A stretch of 64,000 bases of DNA from Anniella stebbinsi. Its lineage: Eukaryota; Chordata; Lepidosauria; Squamata; Anniellidae. This document shows, piece after piece, positions 24,481 to 37,126 of this stretch. Every line of letters starts with the position of its first letter. The stretch's first letter is position 1. Under the pieces are notes generated by a model. It was not told where the DNA came from, ran no database searches, and worked only from the letters and a program-made list of their open reading frames with translations. The stretch is from assembly GCA_029215795.1 (NCBI GenBank), contig JARDYH010000001.1:117330533-117394532 (forward strand), read 5' to 3'. The translations under genes and the position numbers were made by a program.

Positions 24481-27400
24481 GCTATAGCAAAATTTGAATT
24501 TTAATCCATACAGTTGATTGCCAGTTTATGGGTCTCATATTATGGGAAAGCAAGATAAAATATTTTAATTAATGAATAATCATAGACACATTTCTGTTAT
24601 AAATATAGATTCAAATGTTGTGAACACATTTTGGCAACTATTTTAAGAAACATGCCTAGATGGAGCCATCTAGACCAGACTCAGTTTATAAGTAAGTAAG
24701 CAAAATGTTCTGATCAAATTAGACTTTAGACTTATTGTGCTCAACCTCTCAGCAACCTAAAGACATATCAGTGGAAACAAAGTATTCAATAAAATTAATT
24801 GGTGTGTGTGTGCGTGTTTTATTGCACACAATACAGCAACAATACATGTCTGCTTTAAGTACCTATGTTCACAAATTATCATTAATTGTAGGTTTTCTAA
24901 ATTTTTCATCTTAGAAAATACCAAGGATATCCATACCTTTTTATTGATTAAGATAGTGCTAGAAACTACAGGTGGGAAAATAAAGCCTGATTTAGATATA
25001 ACTGGGGTGAAAATTATAGGAAAGAAATATAAAGTACAATTAAATGATGATTATACTTGATTGATTTTTTTCTAATCCATTTTCTTCAGTTTCTAAACTG
25101 TTAAATCTAATAAAGGAATTCTTGCCTCTACCAAAATTGTTAATAAATTGGAACAAATCAGTAATCATTTGTAAGAAGATAGAACCTGTTCTACAAGGCT
25201 GATTGTTCCAGGTGAATTTAAAGTTTTATTAACTATTTAAGGTTAATTATAATAGTCAATCTGTCAAAAATAATCACTTTGAAATTGAATTCGTTGCTAG
25301 AGGAAATTAAGACAGATTTAAGCCAATGGCAACACATAATAATAAAATGCAGTTCTCATTTTGGGGACAGATAAATGTAATAGTAATTGCCACTATCTCA
25401 CATATGCAATAGTCTATGTGGTCCAACTGTAATACAGAGCTGCTTGGGGTGTGGGGGTATGGATGACAACTGTGTCAATGTGCTCTTGGCCCTCATGAAG
25501 GAAGCCTCTCCCATATGTCAGCTCCTGTGGGTTCTATTGGCCCATGCCCAGGCCTTGCCACATTGCACAACAGGATTATTTGTATTTTGTTTAATGTAAA
25601 CTCTCTTTGTCTAGAATGAGTGGAAAATGTCCACTTGTTCCCAGGACAAAGAGAATCTGCATTCTAGAATTCATGCATGTGGTCCTCCAGCTTATAGGGG
25701 GCAGTGCCAGGGCTCCCAACATCACAGCTACCCCAGCCCCCATAAACCCACTGGGCTCTAATAATCTCAAATAGCAATTTTAAAATGCGTCAGATATTTA
25801 GTAAAAAAATAATTAAAATTTGCAATTGCATATAGCAAAGTGCAGATAGCCACCCAACCTGAAGATTTGGTTTTCCAAACCCTTAATTACAACATCTTGC
25901 TGTTTTTACTCTCAGAATATATGTGTTGAGTTAATCTTAAATCAGAGGCAGCTCCTGGATGGGTCAAACATGAAACAGCACAATTCCATTACTGGCCTAA
26001 TAGCATTAACATATCAACATCTTATGGAGAAAAGTAATGTCTCTATTTATCCTTGCTGCTAAACATGGCTGGTGAGTAACTTCACAAAGTAACTTCACCC
26101 ACATGTTTTCTCTTAGTTGGGACAATTTGTTCTTATGTACAGAAATAAACAACTAATGTTGAAAGTATGGGGCGATCAGGGCATATGCACCTTGGATGCT
26201 TGAAGAGAAAAAAATCTACCCTTTCTTATGTACAGAAAGATAACTTAAAACAAGATGTCAATTGCAGCACATGTGTTTATATCATTGTAAACACATCCAG
26301 TTCTTAGGATACTACACATTTTAGATTCTATTACAAAGTTAAGCAAAAGGTATTGCGAACTATTTCTAGGTCACTGAAAGAAACCTAGGAAATAGATGCC
26401 AGTTCAACAACTGAAATTAATCAACAAAATCATCTCTAGAAATTAGACTGTTCCAGATGTAGACTGATCTACATGGGGTAAATTGGATCCTTAGAAAGCT
26501 CTTGTATGGGATAGTAAATGTGTTTTTTGCAGTTTTGCAATGCTTCACTATCTTGTGGGCTATGGGACTGTTACATCTTCATATGATACTTTGGCTGCAA
26601 TCCTAAACACACTTGCTAGGATGTAAACCACAGTAAACACAGTGGGACATGCATAGAATTGTGCTGTTAGTCTATTTTAAGCAACACGTCTTTGGAATAT
26701 TTCCTATAGTTTTGTGTCTAGAAGATGCATAAAAGTGATGGCTAAATTGTGCCTTTCTGGTGGCTAAAAAACTACCATTGAAACATTGTAAATCTAGTGC
26801 CCCTTGAAGATATTAAAAAGTAGTTTTAGGGTCAAATTACACATGATGTTTAATATGCAGCCTGAAGCTACATCTCCTCTATTTAAGCAACAACAAAACT
26901 AACTAGAGCTACAAGGGTAAAATTTCGATTAATCTTGTAGCAGAGAGGTTTATCCCTTCCTTTCCCAGCTGTGACTTTCCCCAAAACTCCCCACTCTCCA
27001 ATGGCTAAGTTTATATAGTAGTAATACATTTTTTTACATCTGAAAAATAATTGTGTTTTCAAAGAAATAAACAATTATTTATAACCAAGAAACAAGATAT
27101 TAATAATGATATATGAAAAACGTACATATTTTTCTTTGAGTCACATTTAGCACTTTCAAACTGCATTTTTGGTGCAAAAGCAGAATATAAATTCCTCTAT
27201 TAGCACTGAGGCATTGAGTTCAATAGTAGAGGGAATGATGTTATGATCTCAGTTAGTGATCATGCAGCAGTTGCTGCTACAAATTCAATATTTATGTGTA
27301 GCTAGTACATAGGGTAAGAAAATAACCATTGCAGATATTAAATAAATACGTTTGGAACATGGGAAGAAATCCAGGTTGTAAAATGAATTTGTTTAGATTT

Positions 27401-28598
27401 TTAGACTGCAATTCCCAAAAGTTCAGGTTGGAAATCCAACAAGATAAAAACCCAATCCACATACACATTACTGATAATCATACATTTCTTTTCAGCTTAA
27501 CCCCATTTGCAAAAAGGCAGCCCAAAAAGCAAAATCTTACAATACTTCCCAAAGAGTCTGGCTAGTTGGATTTACCACAAATTACATATATAGAGAGCGA
27601 GAGCGTGAGAGCGCACATGGATGATAAGAGAATGCATTTAGGCCATCATATTGATATACCAATTCTGTTGCTGCACTGGCTGCATTGCTGCTCAGTAGTC
27701 TCCCTTTGCGTTTGGCGAGCTCTACCAGAGCATTAGAATGGAAGAAGAAAATACGTAATTTCCCCAGCCTTGTAGAAACTGCATATTTTCCCCACTGCGT
27801 TACTGGTGGCCACCATTAATGCAGCAGGGACAAAGGGCGCGCCACAACTTAGAAGAACTCTTGAAAGCTCTCGAAGGCTCGCAAGCACTCGGATGTGGGT
27901 CCCTCCTAGTGTCAGATGGGTCTGCCTGGGCCTGTGAGGGCTGGATGTGGGGGCATCCACTGCCTTTGCAGACCCAGGTGGATATTCGCAACAATGCTAG
28001 GATATCTGAATTAGGCTGATTATCTAGATCCATTGCAATCTGCCTCCAGGCCTGGTTGTGAGACAGGGACTGGTTTGGTCACCTTGGTGGACATTCTATG
28101 CTTGGAACGGGCAAGGGTAGTGTGTTCCTGATGGTTCTGCTGGACCTCTTAATAGTTTTTGATACCATCACCCATGGTCTCCTTCCAAGATTTCTGTCTG
28201 GGATTGGCCTTGGAGGCATTGTTTTACAGAGTCTCCTGTCCTTCTTAGAGGAGTGTTCTCAGAATGTGATGTTGAGGAATTCCTGTTTGTTGCCATAGCC
28301 TTTGGCTTGTGGTGTCCCTTGGTGCTCCATCTTGTTCCCCAAGCTATTGAACATATACTTGAAACTGTTGGGCCAGGTTGTTCGGTACTACCAATATGCT
28401 GAAGACACCCAACACTCTCTTTCTCTCTTTGCCATCTGGTGTCAGTAATGGACTGGATGAAGATGAACAAATTGAAGCTTAATCCAGACAAGATAGAGGT
28501 ACTTCTACTTAGTCAAAAGGCAGATCAGAGGATAGAGATTAAATAGAGATTAAATAGTTAAATTCCCTTGAAGACTTAGGGTGCATTCCTAGTTTTGG

Positions 28599-29180
28599 GC
28601 CAGATCTACACCAAGCAGGATATAGCACTATGAAAGTGGTATGAAAGCAGTATATGGAGGCAGGATCTACACTGCTGCTTTATAGCAGTATTGAAGTGCA
28701 CTGACAATTGTTGGGGCCCATGACACATTCCATATACCATTTTCACACCACCTTCATAGTGTTATATTAGGTTGACCATATGAAAAGGAGGACAGGGCTC
28801 ATGTAACTTTAACAGTTGTAGAGAAAAGGGAATTTCAGCCAGTGTCATTTGTATGCAATTAGTTCCTGGTGAAATTCCCTCTTCATCACAACAGTTAAAG
28901 TTACAAGCACTATACTAGAGTGACCATATACAAAAGAAGGTAGGGCCCCTGCAACTTTAACTGTTGTGATGAAGAGGGAATTTCACCAGGAACTAATTGC
29001 AAACAGATGACACTGGCTGAAATTCCCTTTTCTCTACAACTGGTAAAGTTACAGGAGCCCTGTCCTCCTTTTCATATGGTCTGCCTAGTTATATCCTGCT
29101 TGGTGTAGATGTGTCATGAGCCCCAACAGTTGTCAGTGCACTTCAATACTGCTATAAAGCAGTAGTGTAGATCCTGCCTC
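28599..29180. mobile_element. 'accaagcagg' element with inverted duplication, nested in the LINE
   Basis: Left end gccagatctacaccaagcag, matching ggtgtagatgtgtc near 29110. Beyond that, 29112-29180 is the inverted copy of 28657-28730 (actgctgctttatagcag, ttgaagtgcactgacaa). It therefore has an extra inverted arm compared with the 22.7 kb copy. It is interrupted by the hAT copy 28768-29087. Confidence 0.6.
28768..29087. mobile_element. palindromic hAT-like element, copy 3 (320 bp)
   Basis: TAGGTTGACCATATG at the left and CATATGGTCTGCCTA at the right, flanked by GTTATAT (28761-28767 and 29088-29094). The flanks rejoin as tagtgttatatcctgcttgg, the uninterrupted form of the host element as seen at 22820. 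Same family and length as 8923-9242. Confidence 0.88.
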
Positions 29181-29302
29181 AGTCTGTACCTGGATGCCCA
29201 GAAATGCATTTGTGCAGTTGAGGCTAGTAAGCCAACTGCACCCATTCCTAGAGATTTCTGATTTGGCCATGGTCATGCATGACTTAGTTACATTCTGTTT
29301 TG

Positions 29303-29656
29303 GGGCCCCTCTACAAGGATGCGCTTTTGCGCCCGGTTGTGCGATTATGTGCATTATCGCAGACGCGCATTTACTCCTAATCCCTCTGCACGGGAGGCTG
29401 CGAGAGGCGGCGAAACGCATTAATAGATGTCCAAAAAGCGCTTTACAAGAAGTTAATGCGCATAATCGCTTGTTCACACGGGGAAAATGCGCTTTAACGG
29501 CCGGAGCAAAATAAAACTCGCGATTTAACGCGCATTCGAAAATGCGCATTATCGGGGAGATAACGCGCCTCTACGCCCGATTTGCGCTCCGTTCTTGTAG
29601 AGGTAAAATTTTTAATGAACCTTCAAAGCGCATTAAACCTCTCTTGTAGAGGCACC
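29303..29656 (+). mobile_element. CpG-rich 350-bp element, copy C (least decayed)
   Basis: Starts ggggcccctctacaagg and ends cttgtagaggcaccc. An extra internal cttgtagagg box lies near 29604, with a third-type cctctcttgtagagg at the end. Many intact CpGs occur, for example gcgcattatcg, acgcgcattcg and aacggccgg. The region 29390-29440 (gaggctgcgagaggcggcg) differs from copies A, B and D, which share another text there, so two subtypes exist. Nested in the LINE 28020-30300. Open frames on both strands are by-products. Confidence 0.78.
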
Positions 29657-30394
29657 CTTGACTACTGTAACACACGCCATGTGGAGAACCTTTGAAGAGT
29701 GTTGAAAGACTTCAGCATATCTAGAAAGCTGTGGCGAGGCTGGTAATCACAGGGAACATGTGACTCCCTTGTTACATCAGCTTCACTGACAACCAGTTTA
29801 TTTCTGTGCACAATTCAAAGCTTTGGTTATGACCTCTAAAGCCCTGCATGGTTAGAGATCAAGCTACCTAAAGGACCACATTCTCCTGTACACATCTGTC
29901 CAGGTCTTAAGATTTTGTGGGGAGGCCCTTCTCTCATTCCTGCCACCATTGGTGGTGTGTCTGGTGGGGACACAAGAAAGAGCCTCCTCAGGGACTGCTT
30001 CCAGGCTCTGAAACACTCTGCTGAGAGAGGCTAAGTAGGCCCCCTCTCTGTTGTTCTTCCATTGGCAGACAAATACATTTTTATTCAGGCAGGCCTTTGG
30101 CAGGTAAGTTGGCCTGTGGTTGAAGGGTTTTTTAATTGTTTGGATACTGTCTATTTCTTTTATTTTTGTGTTTGTATGGATCTTTTGTATGTTAGGTTTT
30201 AATTAAGATTTTTGTTTTTAACATGTATTTTATTATTGTTAGGACTCTTGAATAACGTTTTTGTTGGAAAGGAGGGGTATAAATTAAATAAATCAGTAAT
30301 AAATAACAAATATAAAGTTGTGACAAACATTAGTAGGGTTCAAACCATGAAAGGTTTTATAGGCTGAACATAGCACTTTGAATTTCTGGAGGAG

Positions 30395-31438
30395 CGGTCT
30401 CTGAAGGTAGTACTGGGATCTATTCCACCTCATGGCTGTTAGACTGTGGGGTGCCACAAGATTCTATCTTGTCCCCCATGCTTTTTAACATCTACATGAA
30501 ACCCCTGGGAGAAATCCATCAGTATGTGGATGATACTCAGCTATACCTCTCATTTCCATCTGCATATCCCAGGTTGGCTGTGGAACTCTTGAACCAGTGT
30601 CTGGAGACTGTCTTGGGATGGATGAGGTTGAACAAGATGAAATTTAATCCAGACAAGATGGAGGTATTGTGGGTTGGGAAACCAACTATTTCAGATGGAG
30701 GTTTACAACTTGTCTTAGATGGGACCAGCTTAGGCTGGTATGCCAGCTGTGACCCTAGCTGGAGAGGATGGATCTTGCCTCAGTTCTCCATGCACTAGTC
30801 ATGTCCAGGCTAGACTACGGTAATGCACTGTACATGGGGCTGCCTTTGAAGGCGGTTCGGAAATTTCAGCTGGTGCAGAATGCTGCTGCCCGAAACTTGG
30901 TGGGGGTGAAGCGATTTGATTACATATTGCCTATACTGCACCAGCTGTACTTGTTAACAGTGTGTTTCTGAACCCAATTCAAAGTGCTGGTTTTGACCTT
31001 TAAAGCTCTAAATGGTTTGGGACCTAGTTAATTGCAGGACCACTTTAAGATCAGAAAGAGAGGCCCTTCTCATTTGCCCACCCATGAGAGCAAATAGGTG
31101 AGTGATCATGTGGGAGAGGGCCTTCTCTGTAGCGGCCCCACACTTTTGGAACAAATTCCCATCACAATCCACCATGTACCACCCTTGCAGGCTTTTAAGA
31201 AGGCCAAGTTGAAAACATTCTATTTTACTATGGCCTTCTCATGATATGACAACTGTTATTGTGGCTATTGCCATTTGGTTTTGCTGGTTTTATTGTTGGC
31301 TTTTATTTTTTAATTGCTATTTTATTCTGTTTTTGTTTTGCTGCTTTTAATATTTTAACTGTTTGTATGTATTTTATTGTTGTAAGCTGTAAGCCGCCAT
31401 GTGAAGGCTTCTGCCCTGAAAGGCAGCCAATAAATGTT

Positions 31439-31469
<31 letters not shown>

Positions 31470-31470
31470 G
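30395..31470 (+). mobile_element. LINE (CR1/L2 type), 5'-truncated
   Basis: The plus strand reads [20 protein letters not shown] followed by the catalytic-site variant [10 protein letters not shown], where YADD has become YVDD. Next come [19 protein letters not shown] and, after a frameshift, SRLDYGNALYMGLPLKAVRK and QLVQNAAARNLVG. The 3' end is agccgccatgtgaaggc…aataaatgttttaaataaataaat. The ORF is broken. A short piece of LINE in the opposite orientation seems to precede it (30330-30390). Confidence 0.8.
31438..31468. repeat. (AAAT)n tail
   Basis: About seven AAAT units ending the LINE at 30395-31470. Confidence 0.9.
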
Positions 31471-31581
31471 TAAAAGATAGAGACCAGCCTTGGACACAGG
31501 CTTGCAATTGAATAGACATGATACAAAAAGAAAAAGGAATAGGGAGGGATGAGGAAAGCAAATATTCAGTCACTGTCAGAC

Positions 31582-31643
31582 AAGCTGCCACATGCTGTAC
31601 CATGTTTACTGGAAGCCGCCACATGCTGTACCATGTTTACTGG
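31582..31643. repeat. 31-bp tandem duplication
   Basis: The 31 bases at 31582-31612 (aagctgccacatgctgtacc…) are repeated at 31613-31643 with a single T-to-C difference. It lies just beyond the LINE tail. Confidence 0.9.
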
Positions 31644-32131
31644 TGATGGGGAACCTCCAGCCCATGGCCTAAATTCAGCATGCCACGACTCCTCATCTGG
31701 GCCACAGAGGCCTCAGTCAAGAACCTTCCCTGAAGCACTGCCACCTCAGGGAAAGGAGTGAGATAGGGGGATGTAGAATGGCTCCAACTGCTGTCATCTC
31801 TGAAGAATTCTTCAAGGTTGCAGCTCAGAAGGCTTCACTCACCTCCCCATCTTTCCCCAATTGGAGAAGGTGAAGAGGAGTGGAGCCAGCTCTGGATTAA
31901 GCCTGTGCCTCAGAAAGCAGCTCATCAAAGGAATGGTGCAGGGTTTTGCCCAGGAAGGCAAGGAACAGGTGAAGCTAATTCAGGACTTTGCTCCGAATTT
32001 GCTTTTCCTGTACCTATCCTGGGCAGCTCTGCATAGAAGAATCTAGTTTAATGGTGACCACTGAATTATTTATATTTAATTAATGGAGATTCATTAATGG
32101 TTACCATTCTTTTATCTTCCAGTGCAGATTG

Positions 32132-32170
32132 CTGTTGCTGCTGCTGCTGCTGCTGCTGTTGTTGTTGTTG
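32132..32170. repeat. (CTG)n-(TTG)n compound microsatellite
   Basis: About eight CTG units run into five TTG units. This is a CTG/CAG triplet tract within an intron. Confidence 0.9.
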
Positions 32171-32321
32171 TATTTTTCATTTTGAAGCACTACAGCCTGA
32201 AGAACTACAGTCAGCATATATTTCTTTTTAAACTGAGAAGTTTTGAACAACGGGCAGCATATTAACACTAAGGGAAAATAGTTTAAGTAAATACTTCTCA
32301 TTGGAAGGCATGCACCAGAGG

Positions 32322-32965
32322 TAGGGTGACCAGATCGCCCTGAGTTTCCTGGTCCTAACCGGGAAAACTGGGGCGATCCAGGCCGACAGGGAGGTGGCGG
32401 GGGCAAACCGGGAAAAGGATCAGCTCTCCTCCCACCCTAAAATGCCCGCGCTGCTCCGCATTTACCGGCCTCGGCAGGAAACAAGTGCTCAGCGTTAGGG
32501 AGCGTCAACAAATTCCTTGTCGGGTGGCTAACTGCTTTAGCCACCTGACAAGGAATTTGTTGACGCTCCCTAACACTGAGCACTTGTTTCCTGCCGAGGC
32601 TGGGCAGCAGCGCGGGCATTTTAAAGCAGGTTCTTCCTCCTCCTCTTGCTGCTGTTGCTGTTCCTCAGGTACCTCCAGGGAGCCCAGGAGCAGGGCAAGA
32701 AGGGTGAGGTGGCTGCAAGGGGTCATGCAGCGGTGGAGGAGATTGGCAGTGGCGGTGGAGGACCCGGTAGGTCCGGGCTGGGTTTTTTTGGGGGTGGGTG
32801 GCTTGGTGGGGGGATGTTTTGGGTGGGGGGGGTGGCGGGGGTGTCTGCTTGTTGGCCACATGGCAGGCGGCCTTTTTAATTTTTTATTTTATGTTGGGGG
32901 AGGTCTGCTTTGGTGGGGTGGCCATTTTGGACTGGTATTTTGCTTTCCAAAATCTGGTCACCCTA
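32322..32965. mobile_element. hAT-like element, 644 bp, with internal hairpin
   Basis: TAGGGTGACCAGAT at the left and ATCTGGTCACCCTA at the right, with identical 8-bp ACCAGAGG at 32314-32321 and 32966-32973. The interior holds a near-perfect 64-bp-arm hairpin (32468-32600), a GAG/CTC-rich stretch and a long G-rich part (32700-32940). No transposase motif is visible, so the 199-codon open frame starting at 32485 is not a convincing gene. Non-autonomous. Confidence 0.87.
32468..32600. repeat. near-perfect hairpin, two 64-bp arms and a 5-base loop
   Basis: The arm 32468-32531 (gcctcggcaggaaacaagtg…) is the reverse complement of 32537-32600, with only two mismatches that I can find, and ctgct between. 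Both mismatches are G:T-compatible in RNA. Because it is palindromic, both strands give overlapping open frames with the same peptide text (RERQQIPC). Confidence 0.92.
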
Positions 32966-33163
32966 ACCAGAGGGGCCTATGGCCTGATTGGAGTCCACCA
33001 GGCGAAGAGCCCCTTCTCTTTGAAACTCCCTGCCCCTGGAGGTCAGGCAGGTGCCAACACTATGCTGCTTCCAGTGCCTCCTGAAAACAAGGAAGCATTC
33101 CTCAGCTGACCAGTCACTGTTTTTATTGGTACTTCCTTTTAAATTGATCAATTATAATTTGCT

Positions 33164-33192
33164 CTTTTAATATATATATATATATATTAAAA
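33164..33192. repeat. (TA)n palindrome
   Basis: cttttaa, about ten TA units, then ttaaaag: a perfect AT-rich palindrome. Confidence 0.85.
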
Positions 33193-33621
33193 GTCTTTTT
33201 ACTCTTTTATTCCTATGTTTATCATTCCAGAATCTATTTTAGATATGGAGCGGTATATAAATATGGTAAATAAATAAATAAATAATTCTCAAAAATTCAG
33301 AGTCCTAAATATTACAAGGTACAAACAAAATTCACTTTAGCTTCTGTTCCATGTGGGTAGTTCCTTTAGAGAGGATACTCCCTTGCTTATGAGGAAGTGA
33401 GGCTGGGGCTTCAGTATTAATAAGAAATGAACACACTGAGGCTCTTCTATGTGATCATTTCTGATCTTAAAGTCATAATGATGCATTTCTATATTTCATT
33501 TTTGGATGGAAAATATTTCCTCTAAATGTGCCCCCACGTAGCTAGGCCTAACGTGTATCATGTTCTGAAAAGATGAAGTTTCCAAGAACATGGTACATTT
33601 TAAATCTTATACATTTAAGGC

Positions 33622-33688
33622 TGGCTGTGGAATGCTGGGAGTTGTAGGACTTTTTACTATCTAAACATGCATAGGATTGTGCCCTAAA
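33622..33688. repeat. half copy of the 'tgcatgtttagacag' palindrome
   Basis: Contains gaatgctgggagttgtagga, ctatctaaacatgcatagg and attgtgccctaa, as in the right half of 43335-43449. Confidence 0.6.
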
Positions 33689-35080
33689 TATTTTCCTAAG
33701 ATTTAATTCCCACCTAGCTGCCAAATGCAGACTGTTATGTTGTGCCACATATGCTCAGTTGAAGCTTTGCTTGCTATTTTCTTCACAGGCCATTGCTCAT
33801 TTTAATTGGCTTTTCTCTTCAACAGTGGGAATACTGCAAAGAAAAGAGCAACTGCATACGCTCACACTCTTCTTTGTATCCCAGGTATAGATCTTTCAGT
33901 TTGTCAAAGAGAAAATGTATCAGCCAAAGATTCACAGGCTGCCTAGAACAACAATTTTGATGCATTATCTAAAATACATCAAGAGAAGCGACAGAGGGAT
34001 TTAAAAATCAGAATAAAAATTAGGATGTTAGGAAACAAACAAACAAAATAAGATGTACGTCCCTTAGAAAAGCAGGAAGTATATGGAGAAGCGGCCAAGT
34101 CATATATAGCACTTAATTGGAAGTCTCCCAAGAAACCTTCTAAACAGCCGTTTATTAGTAGTAGAGATGCTGGAACTAAGTCAAAAGTGTTGAAACATCA
34201 TATGTGTCTATATATTTTTCTGGCTGTGATTTAGCTACATGATTTATTTGTCCAAACTCTCTCAATAATTAGTGAGCTTCTCCTTAGGCTGTTTTATTCT
34301 AATTGTCCTACAAACTTACCAATGACATCCAGAAGCTTTTCTTTGGGCAAAGGTTGGACTCCCTTCAATTAGAGACCACGTACATAATGTTATACCCATG
34401 TATTTGAGGAAACTGAAAGGAATCTCAGACAGTTCTCTATCAGAACTGTGTTATAATATTTTACAAAGTGGTAATAATTGTGTTACCAGATATCATATGT
34501 TACTCTGGCTCTATTTTGTTCCCACATACCTTTCAGATCCTCCTCTGAAAGGTATTAAACTGGTAGTATTAAACTTCAAAATTGGATTTTTGATCAAGGC
34601 ATCCAAACTGATAGGCAAATAAATTAAAATTCATTTTTCCCAGCAGGTACAGGAAATATAAAAATGATCAAAATAAAGCCTCTTACCTGGCTACTATTAC
34701 TCTCCCCAACTTCAGACAGGCCTTCATGGCTATTCATTTCCAAACCAAGCCAACTGCCATGATCAATGGCAGACAGCACCAGATCCTGTTGGCACTGTAA
34801 ATTTGCATTTGTGGAGCTTCTGAGTTGGAAAACCTTCCACACACTTCTGTATATGCTGAAGTTGAATAGAATATCTCACTATTATGCTGTTCATACTTTC
34901 AATTTTTCAGTTTTTGCCTATTGAATTTTTAGGGATGTGAGTTTCTTTAAATGTATGCCCTTATTCCTTGGAAAGTTGAAATGACCATAGGTTAAAAGTC
35001 ATAAAAGCTTCCTTTTCCCCTTAGTTAGTAATCTTGTTATGTGTGTTCTGCCTTTTGGCTGCCTGTATTTTTAAACTTCA

Positions 35081-35290
<210 letters not shown>

Positions 35291-36485
35291 TTATAAAACT
35301 TAATAACCACCACATTCTGAACTAAAGGCAGCCATTTCTTATCAAGCCTTGGAGGAAGCAAACCCTGTTAACAGTTCTCAAATACATGATATATTTTCTG
35401 TTTGTAGAATGAAGATGTGCTTTACTAGTTTGTTGGTACAAATGTAACATCATTTTTCCTGGAAACAATAACTGCTGTTATCTTCTTGTTGAGCACATCA
35501 GGCACATGACACTCACCACGGTCTAGACAGGAGGCGGCATTCCTCTAGGAGCATTGTTTTATTTCTCTTTTGGTCAGACATGCAGATGAAGCTAAACATA
35601 TGCATTTTTCTTTTTCAGAAATTAAATACGTGAAGACAAATTATTTCATCCCTCCCAGTTTCTCATGGTTCAGTTGTGTTTTAATGTCTCACACCATTCC
35701 CTGTTGATACACAATTCATCTTTCCTCCTCAGCTCTCCATAAACAGGTTTGCATTTCCCCCCCAGAGATGTTGCAGATCATCCCAATTTGTCATTTCTGA
35801 CATTCTGACATTCAAAGTTGGAACATGACCACTTTCTTGGATTATGTTGTACCATGGGAGATTACATGATGGATTGATATCACTGTCATGTAGCTTAGTT
35901 GCCAAGCATGAAAAAAGCTTGGGCAAATGCAGTGGAATCTGCCTGTCTGTCAACAGTCATCTCCTGAGGAATATCACTTATCAGATAATAACTGTAAGTG
36001 TTAAAGTTGACCATTGCCTCCACAGTTGCGAAGCACCTGCACACGTAATGACAGAGGAGTGGCCATCTTGAGTCAACTGTACTATTATTCTTACTGTTGT
36101 TAAGACAGGAAATGAAAGATGGTAAAATGAAAAGATATACTACTAAATGTCACAAGGGTGTTGTATTGTTTCATAAAGTGCATTAAAATTAGAGATGAAA
36201 AATCATCTGTCATCCTAAAAAAACATACAAAACACATTATCAGCAGTAATATTTCTATCACCCAGCCTTTTAAAAATGGCTGTGGCTAGAATTAAAAACT
36301 AATAAAGAAAGAGAGAGAGGGAGAGAGAGAGAGTTTTTGACAGATGGAATCAGAATGCAAAATAAAAGTACTGTGCTGTGTACGCCCTATAAACTGACTA
36401 GTGGATTTTTTAAAGTCTGTCTTTAAGATCCTGGATGGCAATTGTGAAGCTATCTATTTGCATACAATGTCACTGACTGATTTGG

Positions 36486-36840
36486 AGCCCCTCTAGATGG
36501 ATTCTGTTTGACGCCTGGTTAGCCGATTATGCGCATAATCGCTGAAGCGCTTTATTGTAAATCCTTGTACACAGGAGGTAATTGAGCGCACAACTGGTGG
36601 CCTTACCGGTTATTTGAAATGCACTTTACAAGTAGTTAATGCGGAGAATCGCTTGTTCACATAGGCAAAATGCGCTTTAACGGCCGGAGGAAAATAAAAC
36701 TCGCTATTTAACGCGCATTCGATAATGTGCATAATCGGAGAGATAAAGCGCCTCAACTCCCGATTTACGTTCCGCTCTTGTAGAGGTAAATTTTTTAATG
36801 AGACTTCAAAGAGCTTTAAACGTCTCGTGTAGAGGCAGCC
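36486..36840 (+). mobile_element. CpG-rich 350-bp element, copy D
   Basis: Starts gcccctctagatgg and ends gtgtagaggcagcc. Shares with A and B the text gaggtaattgagcgcacaac, cttaccggtt and gcggagaatcgcttgttcac, and the subterminal box ctcttgtagaggtaaa. Same orientation as the other three copies. No clear target duplication. Confidence 0.78.
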
Positions 36841-37101
36841 TTAGATATGAAGATCTAAGTCAAGGTGGACAATTTAGGGAGGTCCAGGGCCATTCTTTCA
36901 CCAATGGACACCTCCTTTCTACAGTCCACGCCTGCCTTCTCCACAGAGCCAAAAAATAATAAAAAATGGAATAAAATTAAAAATGGTGTACAGAGTAGCT
37001 ACAGAGTGCCAAGAGGGCCAAAATTAGCTTTTTTTTCAACCTAAAAGTGTCAAACAGTTTTCAAAACAGGTTGTCCAGATGCATTTTGTTAAAGAAAAAA
37101 A

Positions 37102-37126
37102 GTTTGTTTGTTTGTTTGTTTGTTTA
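37102..37126. repeat. (GTTT)n microsatellite
   Basis: Six GTTT units. Confidence 0.85.

Larger units (their letters stand above)
28020..30300 (+). mobile_element. LINE (CR1/L2 type), degraded and interrupted
   Basis: Starts with a reading close to DYLDPLQSxxRPG and GTGLVTLVDIL (reverse-transcriptase entry). It continues through FDTITHGLLPRFLSGIGLGG, GVPLGAP-like text and PxPDKIEVLL-like text, and ends in ggtataaattaaataaat. Many frameshifts and stops make it a dead copy. It is split by an 'accaagcagg' element (28599-29180, itself split by a hAT element) and by CpG-rich copy C (29303-29656). LINE text resumes after each: ctggatgcccagaaatgc after the first, gactactgtaacac after the second. Confidence 0.75.

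Noticed and set aside
29133..29549. Open frames of 106-138 codons on both strands
   Set aside because: They cross the junction of the LINE and CpG-rich copy C and are explained by low stop density in CpG-rich repeats.
32485..33084. 199-codon open frame, with opposite-strand frames at 32437-32619 and 32505-32861
   Set aside because: It lies in a non-autonomous hAT element and starts inside a palindrome, so both strands read alike. Composition is low complexity (poly-Ser/Cys, Gly/Trp) with no domain.
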